Shown: piece after piece, positions 28,868 to 38,085 of the stretch | Position numbering within the stretch: the stretch's first letter is position 1 | Layout: every line of letters starts with the position of its first letter | Assembly (NCBI RefSeq): GCF_002838835.1 | Contig: NZ_NHPP01000006.1 | Location: forward strand, 1-64,000 | DNA: 64,000 nucleotides | Direction: 5' to 3' | From: Siphonobacter sp. SORGH_AS_0500 | Lineage (GTDB): Bacteria; Bacteroidota; Bacteroidia; Cytophagales; Spirosomataceae | Notes under the pieces: generated by a model | Told to the model about the DNA's origin: nothing | The model's database searches: none | What the model saw: only the letters and a program-made list of their open reading frames with translations | Program-made: the position numbers and the translations under genes

Positions 28868-30151
28868 TTAACATGGGTAATAACCAGTCGCGTAGACTAG
28901 CGAGTTGTTGATTTTGAAGAAGATTAGTTTGTTTTTTTTCTCTAATGAATTTGCGAAATCATAAAACTTTTCGACGATACTCTTTTCAGGTAATACTACA
29001 TTATAAGAGTTAATAAATGAATCGAATAGAAAGTTTTTAATTCCACTAGTTTTTCCTTCAAATCCGAATAGTATACCTCCATCATACAAGCGTTTCCATT
29101 CTTGCTGAAAGTTGAAAATATACATTTCATCTTTTAAAGATCCCGCTCTGCAAAAATTAGAACAAATTACAGGAGCATTAAATCTTTGAAATACTTGTTC
29201 AGTCAATAATGCTAGTCTACCTGTCGATTGAGTTGGACTCCCACCAGAGATTTCAACAATGAAATCATGAGTCTTCAATACCTTTGTAGCATTATTCTTT
29301 AAAATAAATCGCACTGGAGATTTTATTTCTCCTTTTCCATTGATCCCATTAATATCAGCTCCTCTTATGCAGAATACTCTTTCTGTGTAATTACCCTCTT
29401 CAAACTCTTTTCCCCAATCCCCAGATTTAGTTGCTTTAATCCAATTATTAAAAGTTCCAACTTCCCAACTCGCCGGAATTTCTCTTTTTAGTACTTCATT
29501 ATAAACCATTTCACCACCAGAAGCCCGATAGGGTTTTCCTTCTTCATTAGGAAAATCAAACTGTATGAACCAGTAATCATACAGCGTTTTCGCCATTTGT
29601 TCTAGTTCGGTATTGATACGGTTGTTTAGCTCTATTTTATCATCTAATGCGGAGAGTACAGCGGCTATTTTCTGTTGTTCTTCTAATTCATGAATATTCA
29701 ACTCTAACTCTTTGAAATTTGAAGTTGCTTGTGCTAGTGCAGGAACCCCTACGTGATTTTTGAAAGACAATAATTTTTTCTGTCCATATTTACTCAGCAT
29801 CAAATAGGTGAAATATACAGGATTTAATTTATCCTTAAATCTTACTCTAAATTGACTTTGCGAAATTACGTATCTACTATATTTCGAGTTATTAGGTATA
29901 TAAGAAACTTGCCCTAAAGTTCCTCGATGGGTTATTACTACATCACCTCTTGAAGCATTCGCTCTGCCTAAAGTGTCCGCTTTTTCTTTAGAAATGAACT
30001 TAAAGCTATTTTCAACTAACTTATGACTAGTCAAGTTAGAGCCATTTAGTACAGGAATTCCGAAAGAAATAAAGTTATCAACTTTAATGTCAGAACCAAA
30101 AGGTCCCATCGATATTTCTTCAATATAGTTTTTTAATTTAATTTCTTTCAT
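28868..30151 (-). CDS. hsdS: Type I restriction-modification specificity subunit HsdS (altered C-terminus)
   Basis: HsdS gives the type I complex its DNA target: two target-recognition domains (about residues 1-165 and 225-400) separated by a conserved helix (EEQQKIAAVLSALDDKIELNNRINTELEQMAKTLYDYWF region, about 157-195). The open frame ends LVYATGYYPC, which is not family-like. Another frame of the same DNA encodes the expected end (NQQLASLRDWLLPMLMNGQV) and stops at 28839-28841. The two frames meet at a run of eight A (minus strand) near 28932-28939, where nine would restore the normal end. It overlaps hsdM by 14 bases. Both recognition domains are AT-rich compared with neighbours, as usual for swapped HsdS modules. 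Confidence 0.92.
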   Translation of the reverse strand: MKEIKLKNYIEEISMGPFGSDIKVDNFISFGIPVLNGSNLTSHKLVENSFKFISKEKADTLGRANASRGDVVITHRGTLGQVSYIPNNSKYSRYVISQSQFRVRFKDKLNPVYFTYLMLSKYGQKKLLSFKNHVGVPALAQATSNFKELELNIHELEEQQKIAAVLSALDDKIELNNRINTELEQMAKTLYDYWFIQFDFPNEEGKPYRASGGEMVYNEVLKREIPASWEVGTFNNWIKATKSGDWGKEFEEGNYTERVFCIRGADINGINGKGEIKSPVRFILKNNATKVLKTHDFIVEISGGSPTQSTGRLALLTEQVFQRFNAPVICSNFCRAGSLKDEMYIFNFQQEWKRLYDGGILFGFEGKTSGIKNFLFDSFINSYNVVLPEKSIVEKFYDFANSLEKKNKLIFFKINNSLVYATGYYPC

Positions 30152-31762
30152 AAACTAACCCTCCTAACTGCTTTTTTATTTCTTTATCTAAGATCTCTCC
30201 TTCGGCAAACAAAGACGACAAACTGGTTTCAAACCCACTCATTTTCTCCGCAAATTCATCCGCTGTGATCTCAACGTACTCAATCTTTACATCAAAATAT
30301 TGCCCGGCGGATAAACTGTAATTTTTTTCTTCAATTTGCTCCGCATTTACCACTACCGAGAAATCTTCCATGGCCCGTTTCTGGTTCATGGCGTCGATGA
30401 TCTGGTTTTCTTCCGTTCGGGTCAATATGGTTCGCTGGTTTTTGCCTTCTTTTACCGTCTCACCCAGTTTAGAAGCATCCACCAGCACCACCTGATTTTT
30501 GTCGGCATTTTTATCCATAAACACAATGGATACGTTCGTGCCCGTACTGGCAAAAATATTGCTCGGCATACTCACCACGCCCCGCAGCCAGCCGCGTTGC
30601 ACCAGTGCTTCGCGTATGCTTCGCTCAATGCCACTCTGGGCCGTGATGAAACCCGTCGGAACCACCACTGCCGCTTTCCCTTTTTCAGAAAGGCTGTACA
30701 TGATGTGCTGAATAAAGAGCAGGTAGATGGCCATGCTCTCTTTCTTCGCCTTGGGTACGTTGGGGATACCCGCAAAGAACCGGTCTTTGAAACTGTCTTT
30801 GGTCAGGTCTTCGCGGTAATCGGAGAAGTCGAGCTTGAAGGGCGGATTCGATACGATGTAGTCGAATCGTTCCTGACTATACGAAGGCTGAAGAATGGTA
30901 TTCCCCTTGATAATATTCGGAATGGAATGCGACAAACTATTCAGAATCAGGTTCAGTCGGAGCATACCAGCTGACTTTTGCGAAATATCTTCCGAGTAGA
31001 TACTACAGTTTTTTTCACCAATGGCATGGGCAATGTTCATCAGCAACGTACCCGACCCTGCACTGGGATCATACACTTTCACCCCATGAACGTCGGTTTC
31101 GTTCACCAGAATGGCCGCCATGATACGGGCCACCGCGTGGGGCGTGTAATATTCGGCGTATTTTCCGCCGCTGTCACTGTTGTAATCTTTAATGAGGTAC
31201 TCAAAAATTTCGGCGAAGAAGTCGTACTTCTCCGAGAACATCCGCTCAAAATTCGTATCAACGACTTTATTAATTAATGCCCGACAGAAGGCATCCCGTT
31301 CCGACGAATCCTTGATGTACAGACTAATGTCATCGAACATCTTATCCTTCGCTCCCGACGTTGATTTGACGGAATACAGATTCACATTGTCCACACTGAT
31401 GCTCCGCAGGGTTCCATCGAAATACGCCTCAGCAAAGTCAGGCTGATTCGAATTATTGTACAGGTACGAAATCAGTTGCTCGGGTTGCAGACGGGCCGCT
31501 TTGTTGCCGATACGAGCCAGCAAAAATTTCCGCTCGCTTTCGGGCATTGCTTCGTAAGCGGTCTGAAAGTTTTCAGCTTCGGCCAGTACTGGATTAATCC
31601 GTTTGGCTTCGTATATAACTTATCGTTCAGGTATTTATACAAAAACACCTGCGTAATGATGTCAAATTCACTGGCATGATTGCCAAGACCGTAATTGGCA
31701 CAAACACTCTTCAGGTCGTCGATGAGTACTTTGGTCTTCTTCTTAAATTCACTTTCGCTCAT
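30138..31762 (-). pseudogene. hsdM: Type I restriction-modification N6-adenine methyltransferase HsdM, frameshifted
   Basis: HsdM methylates adenine at the HsdS-defined site and, with HsdS, anchors HsdR. The N-terminal helical domain starts at 31762 (MSESEFKKKTK). The frame breaks near 31614: the first frame drifts into nonsense after NDKLY, while YEAKRINPVLAEAENFQTAYEAMPESERKFLLARIG is split over the adjoining frame, which stays open to 30138. One missing base explains it and restores about 541 residues. The catalytic domain shows motif I DPSAGSGTLL and motif IV NPPF, typical of gamma-type N6-adenine methyltransferases, and the YAEYYTPHAVARIM segment. It begins five bases after the hsdR stop. 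Confidence 0.92.
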
Positions 31763-31767
31763 CTGTA

Positions 31768-34700
31768 CTATTTGTATTGGTGTAAATATTCTTTCACAAT
31801 GAGGTGATTGATGGATTCCGTAGTGTTATAATCCAGATCAATCTTTTTGGTATCAATGAACTGGTCAATCACAATGCTCATCACTTCATCCCTGAAATAC
31901 GCATCGTTGTGCAACAGATTGATATTGTTCAGGAAAATGCCGTCTACCTGAGCTTTCGTACTCATCAGAGCATCGTAAACCTGCATTTTAGGAGCCGAAA
32001 TTTTATAATCGGTCATCAGCCGTTTATGTACACGGGCGTATTTTTCGTCCTCATCGTACTTCGCTTTCAACAGGGCATTCTGACGGTTGAGTTCTTTTAC
32101 TTCGTCGTAGATACGGTTCAGCAAACCAATATTTTCCCGCATGTCCTCCTGCGAAACTTCATCGAGATTCTTATTCCGGAAAATACGTTCCAGTTCTTCT
32201 TTCAGAGATATAAAAGCCGGGTCTCTAGGATCAAAGTTGCGTTGCAATTCTTCCCGAGTTTTGCGAAGCTGATGACGCAGACGATCGGCTAGGATCATTT
32301 CCTCTTCCGAAACTTTGGTAAACTGGAAGAAAATATCTTCCAGAGCCAGGTTCAGTAGGTTTGACGTCTCTTCGTGCTGATTCAGGTCGTCTACCAGATT
32401 CAGAATATCCAGCCGTCGCTGTACCTCTCCCAATAACTGATTCAGTTTATTGAAATCAAGTAGTTTCAGTAACTCATCCTGCCCTTGTAGGCGAATGATA
32501 TTACGGAGTTCCTTTGCTTGTGTGAGTACTTTTTGCAGTTCCAGCAGCTGCTTTTTATCCCTGATTTCGTCGATCTGCAACCGAAACTTTTCGGCGTTGT
32601 GCGTATCAAAGTCAAAGAGTTTTTCCTGAATACCTTCGATATCGCTGGTAATCTCTTCGGGAGACTTAAACAGATTAGAGTAGTTCTGGAATTCGTCCCC
32701 TAGTTCGCCCTGTAATTCTTCGAAATAATTCTGGTTGGTCAGTTTAAACTCTTTTGTAATGTCGGCGAAGTCGACTACGTAACCAAATCGATAATTTTTA
32801 TACGGACGATTGACCCGAGTCAGCGTTTGCAACAGGTTATGGTTCTTTACCACGCGAGCCAGGTACAGTTTCTTCAATCGCTTGGCATCGAAACCCGTCA
32901 ACAGCATATTATAAACGAAGAGCAAATCAATATCCCCACGTTTAAATGCCTTAATATCTTTCTCACGGTCGTCTTTGCTATTAACATCGTGGAGAATCAG
33001 GCTGGCTTTTAAATCATGTTTGCTGGCATATACTTCGATTCCTTCAGCCGCCATTGGCAAGGAAGACGCTTCGGAACGCTGACGACCTTCAAACTGGGCA
33101 AAGAGTTCTTTTGCCTGATCGGCACTGTCGCAAACGACCATTCCGCCAAGCGTATAATCGTTATTTGTTTTCCGGAACGTCTTCAGATCATTCACGATGT
33201 ACTCCAGCATCGGCTCCACAAATCGGGGATGGGCAAAAATCTCGCTTTTGGAAATTTCCCCCTGAAGGATGTTGATCTGTTGAATGACGTCCTTCATTTG
33301 CATTTTGTACGTCGTATCAATGCCTTCCCGTATGAGTCGAAGCGTGTATCCATCGGCGATGGATCGGTTGTAATAATACGTATGGATATAATTGCCGAAT
33401 AATGCTTTGGAATCGTAGTCTTTCGCCACTTCTTTCAGTAGTGGTGTTCCAGTCAGGGCAATTCGAATGGATTTCGTATCAGATTTTAGGAGATTAACCA
33501 GATAACTGCCTTTTGGATTGTAGCTTCGGTGGGCTTCGTCAATAAAATACACCCGTTGGATATTCAGGTCGTAATCCAGCTCTTCCAGCACTTTCGTGTC
33601 TTCAGTAAATTTCTGAATATTTACCACCGAAATTTCCATTTCTCCCGAGTGGTTCTGTACCGCTCCAACCCGCTTCATATCCCGGATAAACTCTTCGCGT
33701 GAGTTGACCAGTCGAACGGATAACCCTCTGGAACGAAACTCATTTTTAGCCTGGTTAGCCAAATCCAGCCGATCGACGATGAAGTAAAATTTCGGGATCG
33801 TATTCTTTTTCTGGAAATAATCGGTCAGAAACTTCACATTGAAAAATGCCAAAGCGGTTTTGCCGCTTCCTTGCGTATGCCAGATAATCCCTTGCTTCGT
33901 ACCACCATCCAGCTTCTGAGCGAGGGCTTTCGTTGCAAAAAACTGCGGATACCGCATGATGTGTTTCTGCAGTTCCAGCTTTCCATCTTTATCATCTTCT
34001 ACGTAGGCAATTCCAAATTGCAGGAAAAACGCTAGTCGCTCCCGACTCAAGAGAGAAGTCAGCAAACGATTGGTAGGGGTGTCAAAATGCTTATTGGTCT
34101 TAAACTCATCGGTATGCTTGATTGCTACTATATTGTTATCCTTCAGCACCAGATTTTCCAGTTCTGTGTCTTCAGGTTTCAGCAGATGAGTTAAATTCAG
34201 AATTTCTTCTTCGCGGAAATAATTGAAAAGCACCCCAGTTTTAGATGGTGTTCCGTAGTAGGCTCCCATAACCGGATCGGTTACGCCATCTTCGTACTCC
34301 ATGTTATTAGAGAAGAGCATCAACTGGGTAATATTCGTAAAAGTAGTAAACTCCTTTAAGGCAAATCGAGTATTGATACGGCTGCGTTCGGCCAGTACCC
34401 CCTCCCGGTTATTCGGCTTTTTTACTTCAATAAATACCAGAGGCATTCCATTGATCAACAAGGTAATGTCTGGCCGAAACTCTTCGTCTCCGTTTTTATA
34501 GGTAAGCTCTGTTGTAACATGAAACGTATTTCGATGAAAATTCTGAAAGTCGATGAGCTTTTTCCCTGACGTGCTAACCAGCCTACGATAGAAGTCCCGT
34601 CCGAGGTCATCTGAATGCAGCTTGATACTAAGTTCCTGTAATTCCACCTCCGCTTCATGTTCGGAAATGTCATTAATGGCAGCGATACTTTTTTTGAAAA

Positions 34701-34824
34701 TTTCAGGGAAGATATTATTCTCCTCTAGTCTATTCTGCTGACGTTTAGGGATATAGGTATAACCCATTCTACACAAGTGCAGGATGGCGGGTATTTTTAC
34801 CCTCGAATCTTCATTAAATGCCAT
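31768..34824 (-). CDS. hsdR: Type I restriction enzyme motor/nuclease subunit HsdR
   Basis: HsdR translocates and cuts DNA lacking host methylation. The 1018-residue protein is intact. The N-terminal nuclease domain has the PD-(D/E)xK signature (Asp119 in FRPDI, Glu133 and Lys135 in FIEVKK). The SF2 motor follows with Walker A TQGSGKT (residues 317-323), DEAH at 429-432, LTGTPLL, and a later QTLTRVNRPY motif. A long helical C-terminal region ends the protein and probably docks on HsdM. It is the first gene of the minus-strand operon hsdR-hsdM-hsdS-DUF262, with a palindrome and a possible -7 box upstream. Confidence 0.96.
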   Translation of the reverse strand: MAFNEDSRVKIPAILHLCRMGYTYIPKRQQNRLEENNIFPEIFKKSIAAINDISEHEAEVELQELSIKLHSDDLGRDFYRRLVSTSGKKLIDFQNFHRNTFHVTTELTYKNGDEEFRPDITLLINGMPLVFIEVKKPNNREGVLAERSRINTRFALKEFTTFTNITQLMLFSNNMEYEDGVTDPVMGAYYGTPSKTGVLFNYFREEEILNLTHLLKPEDTELENLVLKDNNIVAIKHTDEFKTNKHFDTPTNRLLTSLLSRERLAFFLQFGIAYVEDDKDGKLELQKHIMRYPQFFATKALAQKLDGGTKQGIIWHTQGSGKTALAFFNVKFLTDYFQKKNTIPKFYFIVDRLDLANQAKNEFRSRGLSVRLVNSREEFIRDMKRVGAVQNHSGEMEISVVNIQKFTEDTKVLEELDYDLNIQRVYFIDEAHRSYNPKGSYLVNLLKSDTKSIRIALTGTPLLKEVAKDYDSKALFGNYIHTYYYNRSIADGYTLRLIREGIDTTYKMQMKDVIQQINILQGEISKSEIFAHPRFVEPMLEYIVNDLKTFRKTNNDYTLGGMVVCDSADQAKELFAQFEGRQRSEASSLPMAAEGIEVYASKHDLKASLILHDVNSKDDREKDIKAFKRGDIDLLFVYNMLLTGFDAKRLKKLYLARVVKNHNLLQTLTRVNRPYKNYRFGYVVDFADITKEFKLTNQNYFEELQGELGDEFQNYSNLFKSPEEITSDIEGIQEKLFDFDTHNAEKFRLQIDEIRDKKQLLELQKVLTQAKELRNIIRLQGQDELLKLLDFNKLNQLLGEVQRRLDILNLVDDLNQHEETSNLLNLALEDIFFQFTKVSEEEMILADRLRHQLRKTREELQRNFDPRDPAFISLKEELERIFRNKNLDEVSQEDMRENIGLLNRIYDEVKELNRQNALLKAKYDEDEKYARVHKRLMTDYKISAPKMQVYDALMSTKAQVDGIFLNNINLLHNDAYFRDEVMSIVIDQFIDTKKIDLDYNTTESINHLIVKEYLHQYK

Positions 34825-34915
34825 GGCAGAAAAGGTAATTCTATGTAATACGCAACATGTCTTTCAGAACCATTTCCTGTTGCCGATATCACTGTTCAGT
34901 GACACTGATAATCTT

Positions 34916-34923
34916 CAAAAATA
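34916..34923 (-). promoter_or_regulatory. Candidate -7 box of the hsdR operon
   Basis: On the minus strand this reads TATTTTTG, matching TAnnTTTG. A TTTG lies 15 bases further upstream, somewhat closer than usual for a -33 element. If used, the hsdR leader is roughly 85 nt. Confidence 0.35.
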
Positions 34924-34959
34924 CAAAGGACTGGTTTCCAAATCCAAGTCCAAAACATC

Positions 34960-34987
34960 TTATTAGGTGAAATTTTTCACCTAATAA
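34960..34987. promoter_or_regulatory. 28-base palindrome upstream of hsdR
   Basis: Perfect 13-base arms TTATTAGGTGAAA / TTTCACCTAATAA flank a 2-base centre. It sits about 135 bases before hsdR and just upstream of a candidate -7 box. Such a tight dyad is typical of a repressor or activator site rather than a terminator. No controller gene is visible nearby. The remainder of 34825-35163 holds no gene. Confidence 0.6.
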
Positions 34988-35015
34988 AGGATTAATAGAG
35001 AAGAGTAAGTTTAAA

Positions 35016-35050
35016 TAGAAAAAGCTGTCAGATTTTTCTGATAGCCTTTT
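35016..35050 (-). terminator. Terminator downstream of the metallophosphoesterase gene
   Basis: AAAAAGCTGTCAGA-TTTT-TCTGATAGCCTTTT gives a 9-bp stem (with one G-U pair as RNA) flanked by A-runs on one side and T on the other, so it could work in both directions. It lies about 115 bases beyond the minus-strand stop at 35164. Confidence 0.7.
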
Positions 35051-35163
35051 CTCGCCGTCGTTAGGTGTTTAGCGAAGCGTCCACCAACAAAGGGAGGGTT
35101 AAAAGCTTACTAGCGTTTCCCTGAATATCACCTTAATAAGTAGGCAAGAAATCAGACGCGTCT

Positions 35164-36330
35164 CTACGTAGCGTCAGCCTGTTCCACAATCACTGCCCCA
35201 TTTTCCACTCGCCAGCTTTCTTGGAAAATCATGGTGTCTTCCATGTCGATGTATTTCATGAGGCTTTGGGGCCTTTTAATTTCCAGATAGGCGAAGCCGT
35301 TATAACTGACATTTTTACGGCGGAGTCGTTCGCGGATGCGGTCGTCCATGAAGTAAATCGGATCGTGGGTTTCGGGGGCTTTGAGTTCCACGGGCATACC
35401 GCCGTGACCAATGCAACGACCGTGAACGGTGAGGCTGTTCGGTAAATTCTGGGTGTGATAAATTACCATTCGGTGTTCGTGTCCGTAAATCCAGGCTACC
35501 GGACGGTCTCCATTGCCCAGTATTTTCCGAAGCTGTTCGCCGGGTTTGGGGAAGGCATTTCTGAATACGGAGAAAACGGGATGATGGCTTAAGAAGATAA
35601 TGCCGCGTTGATCGTTCGGATCACCGAGCTTGACTTGTTCTTTTAACCACTGGATCTGTACGTCTTTCAGGCGGCAATCCGGTGGATTGAGGATTTCCAT
35701 GATCGGATTCCGAACGGAAGTATAACCCGTATCTAGTCCAATGATCCGCCAGTGTGCGTTTTCCAGACAGAAAAAACCTGCCTTTTGACTCACCCGTACG
35801 CCCGCCTGATCAACGCCCATGCGGGGTAATAATTCTTCGAAATAACCCCGTCCGTTGGAGTACATTTCATGGTTACCTGACAGGGCCAGACTTCCGTTCT
35901 TTCCCCAGGGCCAGGAGGCATCGGGGTTCAGGAAATTAGCCCGAATTTCCTTCGGTGCTCCTACAAAATAAACATCGCCCAGGTGCAGGGTATAATCGGT
36001 GTTGTAGCGTGCCGCAAGTCGTCCCACCAAATCCGATTCAACGGTATCCGTTGCCCAGTCGGAAAGCAGAGCCAGGGTCGTGTTTTCCGGGATTTGGTAA
36101 ACCCCCGAATCGCCGTCTTTCGGATAAGACTGGTAAGGATAGCGTTTGCCGAAACGACTTTTGAAGTAATGGTATACAAAGCCAAAGAAGTTTGACCAGA
36201 AAAACTGACGTAGTTTATAGGTAACCGTATCCGTAGGGGTAACCGTTTCCTCAAACTCGTTTTGTAAGGTTTTGAGGTGATTTTCAACTTTATTATGACT
36301 GAGATTAACGTATTGTTTGGTTGAACGCAT
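35164..36330 (-). CDS. Calcineurin-like metallophosphoesterase
   Basis: A 388-residue protein with a metallophosphoesterase domain. In order it shows LLSDWATDT (where most relatives have a D-x-H), HLGDVYFVG (GD, about residue 117), SGNHEMYSNG (GNHE, about 150-153), LSHHPVFS (about 248) and GHEHRM (GHxH, about 284-287), so five metal-binding motifs are recognisable, the first atypical because its usual histidine is absent. The start at MRSTKQY is preferred: an in-frame ATG at 36396 lies inside the terminator of the preceding gene. No signal peptide is obvious. Substrate unknown. Confidence 0.88.
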   Translation of the reverse strand: MRSTKQYVNLSHNKVENHLKTLQNEFEETVTPTDTVTYKLRQFFWSNFFGFVYHYFKSRFGKRYPYQSYPKDGDSGVYQIPENTTLALLSDWATDTVESDLVGRLAARYNTDYTLHLGDVYFVGAPKEIRANFLNPDASWPWGKNGSLALSGNHEMYSNGRGYFEELLPRMGVDQAGVRVSQKAGFFCLENAHWRIIGLDTGYTSVRNPIMEILNPPDCRLKDVQIQWLKEQVKLGDPNDQRGIIFLSHHPVFSVFRNAFPKPGEQLRKILGNGDRPVAWIYGHEHRMVIYHTQNLPNSLTVHGRCIGHGGMPVELKAPETHDPIYFMDDRIRERLRRKNVSYNGFAYLEIKRPQSLMKYIDMEDTMIFQESWRVENGAVIVEQADAT

Positions 36331-36392
36331 GGGCCGTAGGGGAATAGATGAATCCGTATAATAAAGCCCAAAATCTGAGAAGATGTTTAAAA

Positions 36393-36429
36393 ACAAAACG
36401 TCCCGTTTCAGAAAAACGGGACGTTTTGT
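36393..36429 (-). terminator. Terminator of the BON-LysM gene
   Basis: ACAAAACGTCCCGTTT / AAACGGGACGTTTTGT forms a perfect 16-bp stem with a 5-base loop about 17 bases beyond the BON-LysM stop. T-rich flanks occur on both strands. Confidence 0.93.
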
Positions 36430-36445
36430 TGAATAGGTTATAATC

Positions 36446-36925
36446 CTAGCTTTCCAGCGGTGGAATCCGTAATACCTGACCAGGATAGATCAGATCAGGA
36501 TCTTTCAGCATCGGTTTGTTTGCTTCAAAAATGATGGGGTATTTCATGACATCGCCGTAGAATTTACCCGCAATTTTTGACAATGAATCGCCTTTTTCAA
36601 CGGTGTGATACTGAGCTTCGGGCTTGGGAGCCGTTACCCGGATGCGGTTGTCTACCTGCTCTACTCCGGTAACATTACCCACCGTCAAAGCAATTTTTTC
36701 GGCGTCTTCCTGGTTGTCTACTTCACCTTCCAACACGACCGTAGAACCGGCTGTTTTGATGGTTAAGTTTTTGTAAGTCAAGCCCAGACTTTTTACTTTT
36801 TGTAGTAAAGCTCCAGCCCGTAGCGGTTCTACTTCTTCGGGCTTTGCCTGAGCTACTTTCGTTTCTTCTTCTTTACTGCCGAAGAGGTTCTCGCCGACTC
36901 CCTTCATGAATGAGATCAATCCCAT
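36446..36925 (-). CDS. BON and LysM domain protein (YgaU/Kbp-like)
   Basis: A 159-residue protein with a BON domain (about residues 37-100, AGALLQKVKSLGLTYKNL to VTGVEQVDNRI) and a C-terminal LysM domain (about 105-156, YHTVEKGDSLSKIAGKFYGD to LIYPGQVLRIP). This matches E. coli YgaU/Kbp, a cytoplasmic potassium-binding stress protein, in domain order and length. The start MGLISFMKGVGENLFG also resembles Kbp. There is no signal peptide, so peptidoglycan binding is doubtful despite the LysM fold. Monocistronic with its own terminator. Confidence 0.9.
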   Translation of the reverse strand: MGLISFMKGVGENLFGSKEEETKVAQAKPEEVEPLRAGALLQKVKSLGLTYKNLTIKTAGSTVVLEGEVDNQEDAEKIALTVGNVTGVEQVDNRIRVTAPKPEAQYHTVEKGDSLSKIAGKFYGDVMKYPIIFEANKPMLKDPDLIYPGQVLRIPPLES

Positions 36926-37035
36926 GATACTACTGTGTTAAGGTTGAATTTTTATTACCGTTCTGATTTCTGAAAAATAGTATTCCAGAAACAGAACTGC
37001 GGAAAATTAAGTATTATTTTTCAAATCTTAACATA

Positions 37036-38085
37036 TTACCGCCAGATTCCAAGGCGGTAAGAAACTAGTAAATGGCTTCCTCGCCAGATGTTTAAACGCT
37101 GTTCCTTTAAATCACCCACAATGACTAGATCATCAGCAGAAAGGGTAGCTATTTTTGGCGATTGAAGCCTGGTCGTATCCATAACCGCAATGGACTGGCA
37201 GGGACAGGGAAACTGACTTCGATACTCATTGATGGTGGATAATAGCTCTTTGGTATCTTCTACCTCGTATTCCTTGTTTGCCTCGATTTTTTGCTGAACG
37301 CGTTGGAGGTAACGATCATAGAAAGGCTCAAATTCAAAGCGTAACAAAGGGAAGTCTTTCAGGAAAGCGGCAGCATTTCGGTATAGCTGAAAATGCGGCG
37401 GATCAACAAAGCCCACGAAATTTCCGCCCCAGATTAACTGGTAATAGGGGGTTAGGTCACCAATAGCCTCGTAAGGCCCGGCGTTACGAACGAGTCTGCC
37501 GTGCCGGAAGAAGCCTAAATCTGCCGCCAGCCCTAACTGATGAAAGGAAATGGGAGCCATACTGCGGCCTCGTCCCAGCAGTTTGGTTTGTAACTCCGCA
37601 CTTCGTAAATCAGAAATAACCTTCACTTCATAATTCGGTAATTGCCGCCGAAGTGAATCCACTAGTGAGTCGCGACGAACCAGAAAAGCCTGGCGGGTGG
37701 TATCCAGTAGCCAGGCCCAGCGATTGTACAGATACAGCGGGTCCTCGGTGATGGCCGTAAAATAGGCGTGTCGCTGCATACTATCCAGTCGGGAGGTAGG
37801 GGCAGGCAGAGAGTCCGTAGGTGAGCCGGAACGATGCGAACCCAAAAAATGGAAAGTGCCGGGTTCGTCTTTGACAAAAGCCAGCACGCGACTCACGCCC
37901 AGGGTCTGCTCGCGTAAACTGTCGGTTTTATAGACGGGTGTAATGAGGTCGTATAAACTCAGGCTAGTTACTTGCCGGGAACTATCGCAGGTACTGGACT
38001 GCCAGGAAGGTAAGGTTGGGGGAGCTTGCCCGCAGGCTTGAAAAATAGCTCCCCAAATCAGGTATAGGCCAATAAATCGCTTCAA
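37036..38085 (-). CDS. M15-family peptidase-like lipoprotein or exported protein
   Basis: A 349-residue exported protein. The N-terminus (MKRFIGLYLIWGAIFQACG) looks like a signal peptide with a possible but imperfect lipobox at Cys18. The middle carries the zinc-peptidase pattern of M15/VanY-type D-Ala-D-Ala or L-Ala-D-Glu carboxypeptidases: SFHQLGLAADLG (His182, Asp189) and, 40 residues on, WGGNFVGFVDPPHFQL (His231). These fit the three zinc ligands, with Asp228 close by. A role in trimming cell-wall peptides is likely. The start overlaps the stop of the upstream aminotransferase gene by four bases (ATGA), so the two are translationally coupled. Confidence 0.82.
   Translation of the reverse strand: MKRFIGLYLIWGAIFQACGQAPPTLPSWQSSTCDSSRQVTSLSLYDLITPVYKTDSLREQTLGVSRVLAFVKDEPGTFHFLGSHRSGSPTDSLPAPTSRLDSMQRHAYFTAITEDPLYLYNRWAWLLDTTRQAFLVRRDSLVDSLRRQLPNYEVKVISDLRSAELQTKLLGRGRSMAPISFHQLGLAADLGFFRHGRLVRNAGPYEAIGDLTPYYQLIWGGNFVGFVDPPHFQLYRNAAAFLKDFPLLRFEFEPFYDRYLQRVQQKIEANKEYEVEDTKELLSTINEYRSQFPCPCQSIAVMDTTRLQSPKIATLSADDLVIVGDLKEQRLNIWRGSHLLVSYRLGIWR

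Noticed and set aside
30336-30974. 212-codon plus-strand frame over hsdM
   Set aside because: Antisense to the conserved methyltransferase domain; no recognisable domain.
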